Notes: generated by a model from the letters alone, not told the origin. 15,872 nucleotides of DNA from Verrucomicrobia bacterium UBA6015 (GCA_002428045.1 DIZZ01000075.1:1-15872); one strand, 5' to 3'; positions 7,507 to 15,742 are shown, counted from the first letter of the stretch. Program-made: numbers and translations.

Positions 7507-10101
7507 ATGGACTTGAGCACAACAACACAGCCGTTACAAAACGCGCCCGTCGGCATGGATTGGCGCGGGGCGGATTCGCCTATCAGTGTCCTGTTGCTCG
7601 ATGACGATGATGGCCTGCGCAAACTGATCGAACAAGCGTTCACCATCGCCGGATTCCGGGTGATGACCGCCCGCGATGGCGGCGAAGGACTGCAGATCCT
7701 GCTCAGCCACCGGTTTGATGTGGTCGTCTCGGATCTTGTGATGGAACCGATGGATGGGATCACCTTCCTAAGCGAGGCGCTGCGCATCTGGCCGTGGATG
7801 CGAATCGTGATACTGAGCGGTTATGTTCAAGACGAGGTCAGGGAAAAAGCACGCGCACTCGGCATCACCACCATTCTTGAAAAGCCCAGTTCATTCCATG
7901 AACTGACGGAGGGCGTTCGGTCTGAGGCAGAGCGCGTACGCCAGCAATTGGCCGCTGGCAGTCGTGTCAGTCTCAACCAGATCCAGTATCAGTTGAGCAT
8001 CCTTGGGGAAACCACGCGAACGGCCATGGAGGCGACCAGCATCAGCAACGCCCTCGGGAACCTGTCACGCGACCTAGGTGAGGCGCTTCCCACCATCGCC
8101 ACCGCGATCATGAGCTGCCAGGCTCAGGATGGTAACGCCATCATGATCGGAACGCTCCGCAAACCCGTATCCGCCGGTTTTATCGCCCAGATGGAAGCAC
8201 TGATCCGAACGCGCTATCAACGGCTCACCAGTCTCGAGCTGGGCGATCAGGTCAGGTTGCAGTTCATCAACGCCCAGGACATCGGGGATGACGGCATCAG
8301 CGAAGTGAAAAACGCCTTCTCGTTCCCCATTATCGATCATGGAACGGTGACCGGCTTGCTCGTCTTCGTGCCGCCAGCGGATTATGCCTACAGCGAATCG
8401 GACATCTCCTTTCTTTATCATGCGACCAATCAGTTGACGACCGTGCTGACCGCCTTTCACCGCATCCGGGAATTGGCCGTGCGGGATGAGTTGACGGGGC
8501 TTTACAACCGGCATTACCTACAGGATGAACTCGTATCGATCTGGCAAATGGCGTATCGTTATGGATTCTCGACCAGCATGATGATACTGGACGTAGACCA
8601 TTTCAAGCAGATCAACGATACTTATGGTCATCTTGTTGGAGATCAAGTACTTAGCGAGCTTGGACAAATCGTCCATGGTGTCTGCCGGAGTTCCGATCTG
8701 GTTGCCCGCTATGGAGGTGACGAGATCATTATCGTCATGCCCGATGCCGATCCTGCGAGTCTAGGAAAGATGTCCCGCCGATTAACCGAAGCCGTGCGCG
8801 CTTATACCTTCTGCGCTCGGGACGGCAGATCCATACAATGCACGGTTTCGGTTGGTGCGGCCAGCGGGCGCAACCGTGACGGTGCCCTCGTGGACGCCGA
8901 CGTGCTCATGACCCGCACCGATGAGGCGCTTTACCTTGCGAAACGCAATGGACGGGATCGTAGTTATGTGTGGACGGAAAGCGGGAGTTTCGATGGCGGC
9001 GGGGAGCCTCCCCTGCATGTGTCGTCGGAAGACGAGACCACGAAGCCCAGTATCCTTGTAATCGATGATGATCGGTCCGTGCTGAAGGTCACCGATATGC
9101 TGTTGCGCATGGAGGGCTGCGAAACGGAGCTGTATGATAATGGAACCGCTGCGCACGAGGCTATCGTCAACCATCCCGGGCGGTTTGATGTGGCGCTGAT
9201 CGATCTGAACCTGAACGACATGAACGGCCTTGAGTTAATCCAGAAGGTCGATGCCATTGATGCCCTGCTGGTCAAGATTGTCATTACTGGTGAGGCGACC
9301 CTGGATAATGCCGTGAACAGCTTGCGCCACGGTGCGTACGACTTTATCCAGAAGCCGATCCAACTGAATCAACTGCGGATCACCTTGGGCCGTGCCTTGG
9401 AATATCATCGGTTGCGCGTGGAAAACCTTGAATACCAGCAGAACCTCGAGGTGATGGTTCGTCGCAAGAGTCTGGAATTAACCAATGCCCTGCAGCGCAC
9501 CCGCGATTCCCTGGACTTCACATTGCGGGCACTGGCGTCGATGTTGGATGCCAGGGAGCACGCCACGGGAGCACACAGCCAGCGTGTGCAGGATATCACC
9601 TGCATGCTTGCCCGTGATTTCGGATTTTCTGAAAAGAAACTGGCCGATATCCGCCAGGGTGCCTTGTTGCACGATATCGGCAAGATTGCCATCCCCGATG
9701 CGATCCTGCTCAAGGGGGCCTCGCTGAGTGACGAGGAGTGGCGCATTATGCGCACCCATGTTACCACCGGATACGAACTGATCTGCAAGAGTCCCGACCT
9801 GAAGGACACGGCGGAGCTGATGCGCTGCCATCATGAGGCGTTCGACGGCTCGGGGTACCCCAGCGGGCTCAAGGGTGAAAATATACCTCTCGGGGCACGT
9901 ATCTTCACCTTGGTTGATGCGTATGACGCCATGCGTTCGGATCGTCCATACCGCAAGGGAATGGCCCGTGACGAGGCCGTCCGGGAGATTCAATGCCACC
10001 GCGGCGGGCAATTCGATCCGGTGGTCGTCGATGCCTTTATAAAGCGAATTGATGATGTTGAAAAAATAGGAAACTGGATAGGAGATTCTAGTCATGCATA
10101 A
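7507..10101 (+). CDS. Cyclic-di-GMP response regulator: REC, GAF-like, GGDEF, REC, HD-GYP
   Basis: This 864-residue cytoplasmic regulator combines domains that could make and degrade c-di-GMP under control of two receiver domains. REC1 (about 27-145) has acidic D32-D35, phosphoacceptor D76, S104 and K126. Residues 165-320 look GAF-like (FSFPIIDHGTVTGLLVF). GGDEF (about 326-490) has DVDHFKQIND at 362-371, the inhibitory-site motif RSSD at 394-397 and active site GGDEI at 403-407. REC2 (about 515-630) has D520-D522, phosphoacceptor D566, T594 and K616. A coiled segment at 632-670 leads to HD-GYP (about 670-850) with H690, HDIGK 722-726, H751, HH 775-776, GYP 783-785 and DAYDAM from D804. All catalytic residues look intact. 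AGG at 7496-7498 is a modest ribosome site; Met17 is an alternative start. No histidine kinase is nearby. Confidence 0.93.
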   Translation: MDLSTTTQPLQNAPVGMDWRGADSPISVLLLDDDDGLRKLIEQAFTIAGFRVMTARDGGEGLQILLSHRFDVVVSDLVMEPMDGITFLSEALRIWPWMRIVILSGYVQDEVREKARALGITTILEKPSSFHELTEGVRSEAERVRQQLAAGSRVSLNQIQYQLSILGETTRTAMEATSISNALGNLSRDLGEALPTIATAIMSCQAQDGNAIMIGTLRKPVSAGFIAQMEALIRTRYQRLTSLELGDQVRLQFINAQDIGDDGISEVKNAFSFPIIDHGTVTGLLVFVPPADYAYSESDISFLYHATNQLTTVLTAFHRIRELAVRDELTGLYNRHYLQDELVSIWQMAYRYGFSTSMMILDVDHFKQINDTYGHLVGDQVLSELGQIVHGVCRSSDLVARYGGDEIIIVMPDADPASLGKMSRRLTEAVRAYTFCARDGRSIQCTVSVGAASGRNRDGALVDADVLMTRTDEALYLAKRNGRDRSYVWTESGSFDGGGEPPLHVSSEDETTKPSILVIDDDRSVLKVTDMLLRMEGCETELYDNGTAAHEAIVNHPGRFDVALIDLNLNDMNGLELIQKVDAIDALLVKIVITGEATLDNAVNSLRHGAYDFIQKPIQLNQLRITLGRALEYHRLRVENLEYQQNLEVMVRRKSLELTNALQRTRDSLDFTLRALASMLDAREHATGAHSQRVQDITCMLARDFGFSEKKLADIRQGALLHDIGKIAIPDAILLKGASLSDEEWRIMRTHVTTGYELICKSPDLKDTAELMRCHHEAFDGSGYPSGLKGENIPLGARIFTLVDAYDAMRSDRPYRKGMARDEAVREIQCHRGGQFDPVVVDAFIKRIDDVEKIGNWIGDSSHA

Positions 10102-10657
10102 ATCACCCGCTTCGTATCGAACCGTTTTGATCGCACTGACCGCCGCAACGCTTACGGTTGGCTCGTCGGCAACCGCCAGGAATGATGGGGCGGCGTGGCT
10201 TGATGCTGCGGGCGGACAAAACATCAAGATCTGGACGCCGGTGCCGGTGCCGGGCGAATCGGTGCGCTGGGCTGGATCAGCCGAGTCAGCAACGGGGCCG
10301 GGGCTGGCGGTATGGACGGTGGGCGCGGATGACACCGAACAAGCGGCGGGGGAATGGAAGGACGGAAAACTCAACGGGTACGCCGTTTGGCAACACCTCG
10401 ACGGCACGCGCTATGAGGGGCAGTGGCAGGATGGGCTTCGGCACGGCTTCGGGATATACACCTGGCCGAACGGCATCCGCTTTTGCGGTGAATACGAACA
10501 GGGACATCGCAAGACAGGCGTCTATTACAAGGCCGACGGTAAGCTGCAGGATCCCTCCACGCCGATCAGCGAGCTTCGCAAACAGATCTTCGAAAGCGAA
10601 ACCGCCGCGATGAAGGCACGCCAAGCGGCGTCGCGGGTTCGTCGGCAGTCGCGCTAG
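10094..10657 (+). CDS. Exported MORN-repeat protein
   Basis: This 187-residue protein has a signal peptide: a basic start, a hydrophobic run at about 11-22, and an ATA site near 26-28. Residues 57-145 contain three clear MORN units and one degraded unit, seen as the recurring pattern YEGQW.DG..HGFG....NG. The segments GEWKDGKLNG (86-95), YEGQWQDGLRHGFG (107-120) and CGEYEQGHRKTG (131-142) show it best. The C-terminal 40 residues are charged and helical, ending in arginines. MORN repeats form beta-hairpin ladders that bind proteins or lipids. The gene starts inside the last eight bases of the regulator gene, and GGAGA lies nine bases upstream, so the two are translated from one message. Its role is unknown. 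Confidence 0.85.
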   Translation: MHKSPASYRTVLIALTAATLTVGSSATARNDGAAWLDAAGGQNIKIWTPVPVPGESVRWAGSAESATGPGLAVWTVGADDTEQAAGEWKDGKLNGYAVWQHLDGTRYEGQWQDGLRHGFGIYTWPNGIRFCGEYEQGHRKTGVYYKADGKLQDPSTPISELRKQIFESETAAMKARQAASRVRRQSR

Positions 10658-10685
10658 ATCCCTACGCCGACCTTCGTCCGGTGAT

Positions 10686-12479
10686 TCAGGTGCAGCTATC
10701 GACCTGGATCTGCTCGATCTGGGACTTGATACGACTTAGATCGGCGCAGAAACGATCCTGATGCTCGCTCACGAAATCCATGAATCGGTCCTGATAGTAG
10801 CTGATCCCCTCCATCAGGTTCTGTTTGAATTCGGCATAGTAGGACAGCTTCCGCTCATAGACGCCATCGGCAATGCGAGCCAGCTCATTGCGTAGGTGAT
10901 CCACATAGAGTGATAATTCGCGGATGAACATGTGCGGACGGTCGCTGTCTTTCATCAGCGAAATCCGACCGTAAATATGCCCGACCATTTCCTCCAGGGA
11001 GGCCAGCGCCTTGAAGTGAACGATGGTCAGGCTAGGGCAAATCGATGTGTACGCCGTCTTGACAATACCGGCCTTCAGCGTAGCCCCTGCACCCAGGTCA
11101 TGACAGATGCAGGATTTTGCCAGCACATCCGCCATTACCCGTGCCTTGGTTGCAGGGGGCAGGTCCGATGCGTCAATCTGTGCCAATTTCTGTCGCTGGT
11201 AGTCGTGTGAGGCTATGCAGAGCGGCGTTCCCTCGAACTCTGTGTTCAACTCCAGATAGCCTTTCGGACAGTCACTGCCGGGATTTCCATCGGCAATGTG
11301 CTTGCGCCGCTGCTCCTCGCTGGCGGCGGTCTGCAGCGTCCAGAACGGGATGCCCATCGGGGAGGATAGTCCCAGCTTGACATCGGCCTCCGTTGCCGCC
11401 AGCAGACGGGTGAGGTGCTCATCATCCACGCTGGTCGCCTCCGGCACCAGCAGGAAGGGCGTTGCCCATCCCGTGCCATCCATCTTGTAATACTGCAGCA
11501 ATGCACGGTGCTCGGCATGGGTGCCGATCCCGCCCTGCACGGTCACCAGCATGTCGCGCGGTGCGGCCATGGGTGCCAGCCCCCGGGAGACCAGACCCTT
11601 ATTGTAATCCTCATGCAACCGCTGGCAGAGTTCCTCACGGTTGTTCTTGAACTCTTCCAGGATCGGCCCCATCAGGAACCCCTGCGTAGCAAAGGCATGT
11701 CCACCACAATTCAGTCCGGATTCAATCCTGAACTCGGAGACCCAGATGCCCCGCTTGGCAAGGAATCGGCCCTGGATCAACGCCGACCGGTAGTCGCTGA
11801 CCTTTAAGATGACCGTTTTCTTGGAGCGGCCGGAGGCATCTGGACGGAAATCCGGATAATCGCTGAGCGAGGAATACAGCGAGGCATTAAGCCCTGCCGA
11901 AAACACGATTCCGGACGAAACATCGCTCGTCGCATACCCTCGCAACGCAGATAGCCCGTCACTGAACTCGGCGGCCATCGGTGTACCGTTCTCCAACGGC
12001 AGGCGGTCAAGTTTAGTCATGATATTGACATCGATGCCGCCGGGCACTGCCTGCTCCCGCAGGTCCGCCTGTAGGCGCAGCCGTTCAACGGCATCGGTCG
12101 CGACCAGCATCTTCTGGTACTGCGATTTCAGCTCGCCCGCAGGCAAAAGCTCGTAATAGCGCGTGATCTCACTGCCCGGTTCGAATGGAGAGGCCCGTAG
12201 CGAGGCCGATTGTTCCCCTACCACGGTATTCATCAAATTCAGATAGGCGCAGATCCGCCGAGCCCTGGCATCGTGCTCCGTCCCGCCGATCGCCTCATAG
12301 GGCTTGCCGTACTTCGCGGTATAATAGCGCCGCATCTGCTCGATCAGTACATCATCCACCAGCGAGACGACGGACGAAATCCCATAACGGGCCACATCAA
12401 ACGGTGAGCCGATGGTGAATCCAGTACCCATTACCGGAATATGAAACTCATGCGCACTGCGCTTGAAGAAATTAATCAT
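10686..12479 (-). CDS. Unnamed 597-residue protein, nitronate monooxygenase/FabK-like barrel with C-terminal cysteine group
   Basis: I cannot name this protein. The start is taken as the ATG at 12479; a TTG at 12515 extends the frame by 12 residues. The N-terminal two thirds resemble an FMN-binding TIM barrel of the nitronate monooxygenase/FabK group. Supporting motifs are HIPVMGTGFTIGSP (13-26), ESGLNCGGHAF (253-263, like the family's SGGH), VQGGIGTHAEHRALL (314-328), and GTGWATPFLLVPEA (335-348), which is like the family's GT.F...E. Four cysteines, C404, C421, C457 and C459 (the last two as CICHDLG), could bind a metal or Fe-S cluster. The final 100 residues are helical with many charged and aromatic residues. 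There is no signal peptide or membrane segment, so it is probably cytoplasmic. It stands alone, convergent with the MORN gene 28 bases away and divergent from glmS. Confidence 0.85.
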   Translation of the reverse strand: MINFFKRSAHEFHIPVMGTGFTIGSPFDVARYGISSVVSLVDDVLIEQMRRYYTAKYGKPYEAIGGTEHDARARRICAYLNLMNTVVGEQSASLRASPFEPGSEITRYYELLPAGELKSQYQKMLVATDAVERLRLQADLREQAVPGGIDVNIMTKLDRLPLENGTPMAAEFSDGLSALRGYATSDVSSGIVFSAGLNASLYSSLSDYPDFRPDASGRSKKTVILKVSDYRSALIQGRFLAKRGIWVSEFRIESGLNCGGHAFATQGFLMGPILEEFKNNREELCQRLHEDYNKGLVSRGLAPMAAPRDMLVTVQGGIGTHAEHRALLQYYKMDGTGWATPFLLVPEATSVDDEHLTRLLAATEADVKLGLSSPMGIPFWTLQTAASEEQRRKHIADGNPGSDCPKGYLELNTEFEGTPLCIASHDYQRQKLAQIDASDLPPATKARVMADVLAKSCICHDLGAGATLKAGIVKTAYTSICPSLTIVHFKALASLEEMVGHIYGRISLMKDSDRPHMFIRELSLYVDHLRNELARIADGVYERKLSYYAEFKQNLMEGISYYQDRFMDFVSEHQDRFCADLSRIKSQIEQIQVDSCT

Positions 12480-12571
12480 GCCTGGACCCCAATATAATAC
12501 CCTGATGTCAAACAAACTGATGGTTATAGTCGTCTATCCGGCAAGCAGACGCAAGTTAAAAGCAAAACACA

Positions 12572-12600
12572 TTGATTTCAAACAGAATATCATGCACAAT
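12572..12600 (+). promoter_or_regulatory. Candidate promoter of the glmS cluster
   Basis: TTGATT at 12572-12577 and CACAAT at 12595-12600 are 17 bases apart and match the sigma70 elements at four to five and four of six positions. They lie in the AT-richer part of the divergent 222-base gap. A start near 12607 would give a leader of about 95 bases that begins at the first inverted repeat described below. This is inferred from hexamer matches only. Confidence 0.3.
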
Positions 12601-12601
12601 A

Positions 12602-12690
12602 CGCCCCGTCGTGTGCATCTGGAATCGGTCTCGGGGCGGCGTGAAATCCCGTAATTAAAGTACGCCTGCGCTGCCGGTCAGCGAGGAAGG
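12602..12690 (+). promoter_or_regulatory. Structured 5' leader and ribosome site of glmS
   Basis: Two inverted repeats lie between the candidate promoter and glmS. CGCCCCG at 12602-12608 pairs perfectly with CGGGGCG at 12632-12638 around a 23-base loop. CGCTG at 12669-12673 pairs with CAGCG at 12679-12683 around CCGGT, directly abutting the ribosome site GAGGAAGG (12683-12690, 11 bases from the ATG). No T tract follows, so these are not terminators. No sequence resembling the Firmicute glmS ribozyme core was recognised. The leader could influence translation of glmS, but this is inference. Confidence 0.35.
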
Positions 12691-12701
12691 TAGCGTCTAT
12701 C

Positions 12702-14543
12702 ATGTGTGGAATAGTTGGTTATGCGGGGCGCCGTAACGCGGCAGATATCATTCTGGCTGGTCTTAAACGGATGGAATACCGGGGTTATGATTCGGCTGGC
12801 ATGGCTCTGTGCGCAACCGGGGACGAGTCACTCCGCCTGATCCGCCGCGCGGGGAAGATCGCCAATCTTGAAGCCGCTCTGGGTGCCGCACCGGCGGCAA
12901 CAAAAACCGCTACGCTGGGTATTGGCCATACCCGTTGGGCGACCCACGGACAACCCACGGAGGCCAATGCACATCCGCACCTGAGTCGTAGCGGGCAGTT
13001 TGCCATCGTGCATAACGGGATCATCGACAACTACCTGCAATTGCGCGAAAAGCTGACCGCCCAGGGCTATGTGTTCCGCAGCGAGACCGACAGCGAAGTG
13101 ATCGCCCACCTGGTCGAGGAATGCTACGACGGAAATCTTCGGAATGCGGTTGCGCTGGCCACCGAAAAGCTGGAAGGAACCTACGGGATCGCTGTCATTT
13201 CCTCCCTGCACCCCGACCAGATCGTTGCCGTGCGCAAGGGCAGTCCGATCGCTGTGGGCATCTGCAACGGCGAGACGATCATCGCCTCCGATGCCAGCGC
13301 GATCATCAATTACACGAATCAGGTTATCTTCCTAGATGATGACGATATCCTTTGCGCCACAGGGAACGCGGTGGAGATCACCTCCCTCAAGAATACACCG
13401 GTTTCGCGTAAGCCGACGCTGATCGACTGGGATGCCGGGTCGATCGAGAAGGGGGGGTACGACCATTTCATGCTGAAGGAGATCTTCGAACAGCCGGACT
13501 CCATCGCCAACGCCCTGCGCGGTCGCCTGCAGCCCAAGGATGGCACCGCGAAGCTTAGCGGTATGCACATGGATGCCGCTGAAATGGCCCGGATCGACCG
13601 GATCAGCATCGCCGCCTGTGGTACCTCCTATTATGCAGGCATGGTCGGGAAGTATTTTTTCGAGGATATCGCTAGTATACCCACCGATGTCCAGCAGGCG
13701 GCGGATTTCCGGGATCGCAATCCGATCATCCTGCGCGATACCTGTATGCTGGCGATCAGCCAGTCGGGGGAAACGGCTGACACCCTGGCGGCGGTGCGGG
13801 AAGCCGCCCGCAAGGGGGCATCGGTCTTGGCCATCTGTAATGTCGTCGGCTCGACGATTGCCCGCGAGGCCGGGCGTGGTGTCTATCTGCACGCCGGTCC
13901 CGAGATCGGGGTGGCTTCAACCAAGGCATTCACCTGCCAGGTCACGGTCATGGCCATGATGGCTATTATCATGGGGCGTACGCGCCGGCTCTCCCAGCAT
14001 GATGGTCAGGCGATGATCGAAGCCATGGCAACACTGCCTGTGCTCTGTAGTCGCGTCCTTGAGCAAAACGATGCCATCCGCAAGCTCGCGGAACGTTATG
14101 CCGATAAAAACGATTTCTTCTACATCGGGCGTGGTTACATGTTCCCTGTCGCCATGGAAGGGGCACTCAAACTGAAGGAAATTTCGTACATCCATGCCGA
14201 AGGCTACCACGCCGCCGAACTCAAACATGGCCCCATCGCCCTGCTCTCCGAGGATGTCCCCGTCGTTGCCGCCGTCCCGGATATCCCCGGGCGGGAGAAG
14301 ACCATCGGTAATATGCAGGAATGCCGAGCCCGGAAATCACCGGTGCTGGCCATTGCGACGGAAGGGGACGAGGCGATTACCGCTCACTGCAACGACGTGA
14401 TCAGGATCCCCCGCTGCCCGGCCTTCCTGGCCCCGATTCCGGTCGTGATCGCGGAGCAACTTTTCGCCTATCATGTCGCCAATCTGCGTGGATGTCCGAT
14501 CGACCAGCCGCGTAACCTTGCCAAATCCGTTACCGTGGAGTAA
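12702..14543 (+). CDS. glmS: Glutamine-fructose-6-phosphate aminotransferase (isomerising)
   Basis: This enzyme makes glucosamine-6-phosphate from fructose-6-phosphate and glutamine, the committed step toward UDP-N-acetylglucosamine for peptidoglycan and lipopolysaccharide. The product is 613 residues, close to the 609 of E. coli. The N-terminal glutaminase begins MCGIVGYAG with nucleophile Cys2, and contains GYDSAGMAL and HTRWATHGQP. The first sugar-isomerase domain has CGTSYYAG (about 304) and SQSGETADT (about 352). The second has ALKLKEISYIHAEGY and ELKHGP (about 485-510). The C-terminus NLAKSVTVE carries the catalytic lysine K608. All key residues look present. GAGGAAGG lies 11 bases before the ATG, slightly far. 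The next glm gene starts 26 bases after its stop. Confidence 0.97.
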   Translation: MCGIVGYAGRRNAADIILAGLKRMEYRGYDSAGMALCATGDESLRLIRRAGKIANLEAALGAAPAATKTATLGIGHTRWATHGQPTEANAHPHLSRSGQFAIVHNGIIDNYLQLREKLTAQGYVFRSETDSEVIAHLVEECYDGNLRNAVALATEKLEGTYGIAVISSLHPDQIVAVRKGSPIAVGICNGETIIASDASAIINYTNQVIFLDDDDILCATGNAVEITSLKNTPVSRKPTLIDWDAGSIEKGGYDHFMLKEIFEQPDSIANALRGRLQPKDGTAKLSGMHMDAAEMARIDRISIAACGTSYYAGMVGKYFFEDIASIPTDVQQAADFRDRNPIILRDTCMLAISQSGETADTLAAVREAARKGASVLAICNVVGSTIAREAGRGVYLHAGPEIGVASTKAFTCQVTVMAMMAIIMGRTRRLSQHDGQAMIEAMATLPVLCSRVLEQNDAIRKLAERYADKNDFFYIGRGYMFPVAMEGALKLKEISYIHAEGYHAAELKHGPIALLSEDVPVVAAVPDIPGREKTIGNMQECRARKSPVLAIATEGDEAITAHCNDVIRIPRCPAFLAPIPVVIAEQLFAYHVANLRGCPIDQPRNLAKSVTVE

Positions 14544-14569
14544 CCTAGGAATGATTCAGGAATAAGCGA

Positions 14570-15742
14570 ATGATGAATACCACAACACATGCAGAATTTA
14601 CCGCCCGGGGCATCCGCCTGCACCATCCCGAGACGATCACGCTGGATATTTCCCCGGAGCAGATCGCACCCGGTACGGAAATCTTCGCGGGCTGCCGCCT
14701 CAGCGGTGCCCGCACGTCTATCGGACCGGACTGCCAGATCGGGCGCGAAGCGCCGGTCACACTGGTCGACTGTCAACTTGGCAAGTCGGTGCGTTTCTGC
14801 GGCGGCTTTGCAGAGGATGCCGTCTTCCTGGACGGTTCCGCTGTCGGTTCAGGCGCACACATCCGCCCGGGCACACTGCTCGAGGAAGCGGCCTCCTGTG
14901 CCCATACGGTCGGTTTGAAGCAGACCCTGCTGATGCCTTATGTCACCCTTGGCAGCCTGATTAATTTCTGCGACTGCCTGATGGCGGGTGGAACCGGATC
15001 AAAAAACCATAGCGAGGTGGGGTCGTCCTATATCCACTTCAATTTCACCGCCCACCAGGACAAGGCCACCGCCACCTTGATTGGCGATGTGCCGCGTGGT
15101 GTTATGCTGGATCAGCCGCCCATTTTCCTTGGCGGCCAGGGCGGTCTGGTCGGCCCAGTACGGATCGCCTACGGCTCGGTACTGGCCGCCGGGACGATGT
15201 GCAGGCGCGATGTACTCAACGAGGGGATGCTGATCTTCGGGCAGACCGGCGGACGCCAGAAGGAATCGCCCTACCAGCTCAAGCAATATGCCGATATTGA
15301 TCGCATCGGTCGCAATAATTTCATCTATGCAGGCAATCTCCAGGCACTCGCCGCCTGGTATCAGTACATCCGCCCCTTGCTGACGCCCGGCGATCCTTAT
15401 GCCCAGGCCTGCCTCAGGGGGGCGCAGCGCCAGCTCGAATCAGGACTTTCCGAGCGCTGTGCGCAGCTTGAAAAACTGGCCGCCAAGATCGCCGCCGCCC
15501 CCGGTACCTATGCGTCCCACGGCAAACTGCTGGCACTGCGTCCGCATTTACCCCGCCTGCTTGCGCCGGACACCGTTTCAAGCCCTCCGGAATCCCTGGT
15601 GGCTGCCTGCCGCCTAGGGACGGGAAAAACCTATCTTGAAACCATTACCTCACTGGCCAGCGAGATCAAGCAGGAGGGCGTCGCCTGGCTGCAGCGGATT
15701 GTCGATAACAGTCAACAACACTGGGAGAATGCAAAACTATGA
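14570..15742 (+). CDS. Stand-alone left-handed beta-helix protein resembling the GlmU acetyltransferase half
   Basis: The 390-residue product shows hexapeptide-type repeats (I/V/L-G-x-x) over about 33-225. The segment SYIHFNFTAHQDKATATLIG (153-172), then GGLVGPVRIAYGSVLAAGTM (191-210), matches the layout of the GlmU C-terminal domain: a short NYDG-like loop, K-T-IG, and VAPV..G....AAGT. The usual N-terminal uridylyltransferase domain (LAAGxGTRM motif) is missing. Residues about 255-390 form a helical extension I do not recognise. Starts at 14570 and 14573 are both possible; AGGAA at 14558-14562 favours the first. The gene lies between glmS and glmM and overlaps glmM by four bases. An acyltransferase or regulatory role in UDP-N-acetylglucosamine synthesis is likely. 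Similar proteins are sometimes labelled UDP-N-acetylglucosamine pyrophosphorylase, but no nucleotidyltransferase domain is visible. Confidence 0.8.
   Translation: MMNTTTHAEFTARGIRLHHPETITLDISPEQIAPGTEIFAGCRLSGARTSIGPDCQIGREAPVTLVDCQLGKSVRFCGGFAEDAVFLDGSAVGSGAHIRPGTLLEEAASCAHTVGLKQTLLMPYVTLGSLINFCDCLMAGGTGSKNHSEVGSSYIHFNFTAHQDKATATLIGDVPRGVMLDQPPIFLGGQGGLVGPVRIAYGSVLAAGTMCRRDVLNEGMLIFGQTGGRQKESPYQLKQYADIDRIGRNNFIYAGNLQALAAWYQYIRPLLTPGDPYAQACLRGAQRQLESGLSERCAQLEKLAAKIAAAPGTYASHGKLLALRPHLPRLLAPDTVSSPPESLVAACRLGTGKTYLETITSLASEIKQEGVAWLQRIVDNSQQHWENAKL

Noticed and set aside
9478..10407. Minus-strand open frame of 309 codons across the regulator and MORN genes
   Set aside because: It spans two clearly coding plus-strand genes and has no motif.
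10658..10685. Bidirectional terminator between the convergent MORN and 597-residue genes
   Set aside because: The 28-base gap has no strong inverted repeat and no T or A tract.
12480..12515. TTGACA on the minus strand upstream of the 597-residue gene, with TATTAT close by, as a promoter
   Set aside because: The two elements are only six bases apart, far short of the usual 16-18, and no good partner was found at the right distance.
12463..12654. Plus-strand open frame of 63 codons upstream of glmS
   Set aside because: It overlaps the start of the divergent 597-residue gene, has no convincing ribosome site, and covers the presumed promoter and leader. A short peptide cannot be excluded, but nothing supports it.
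12602..12701. glmS ribozyme
   Set aside because: No recognisable ribozyme core precedes glmS and the leader is too short for one. The hairpins seen are simple inverted repeats.
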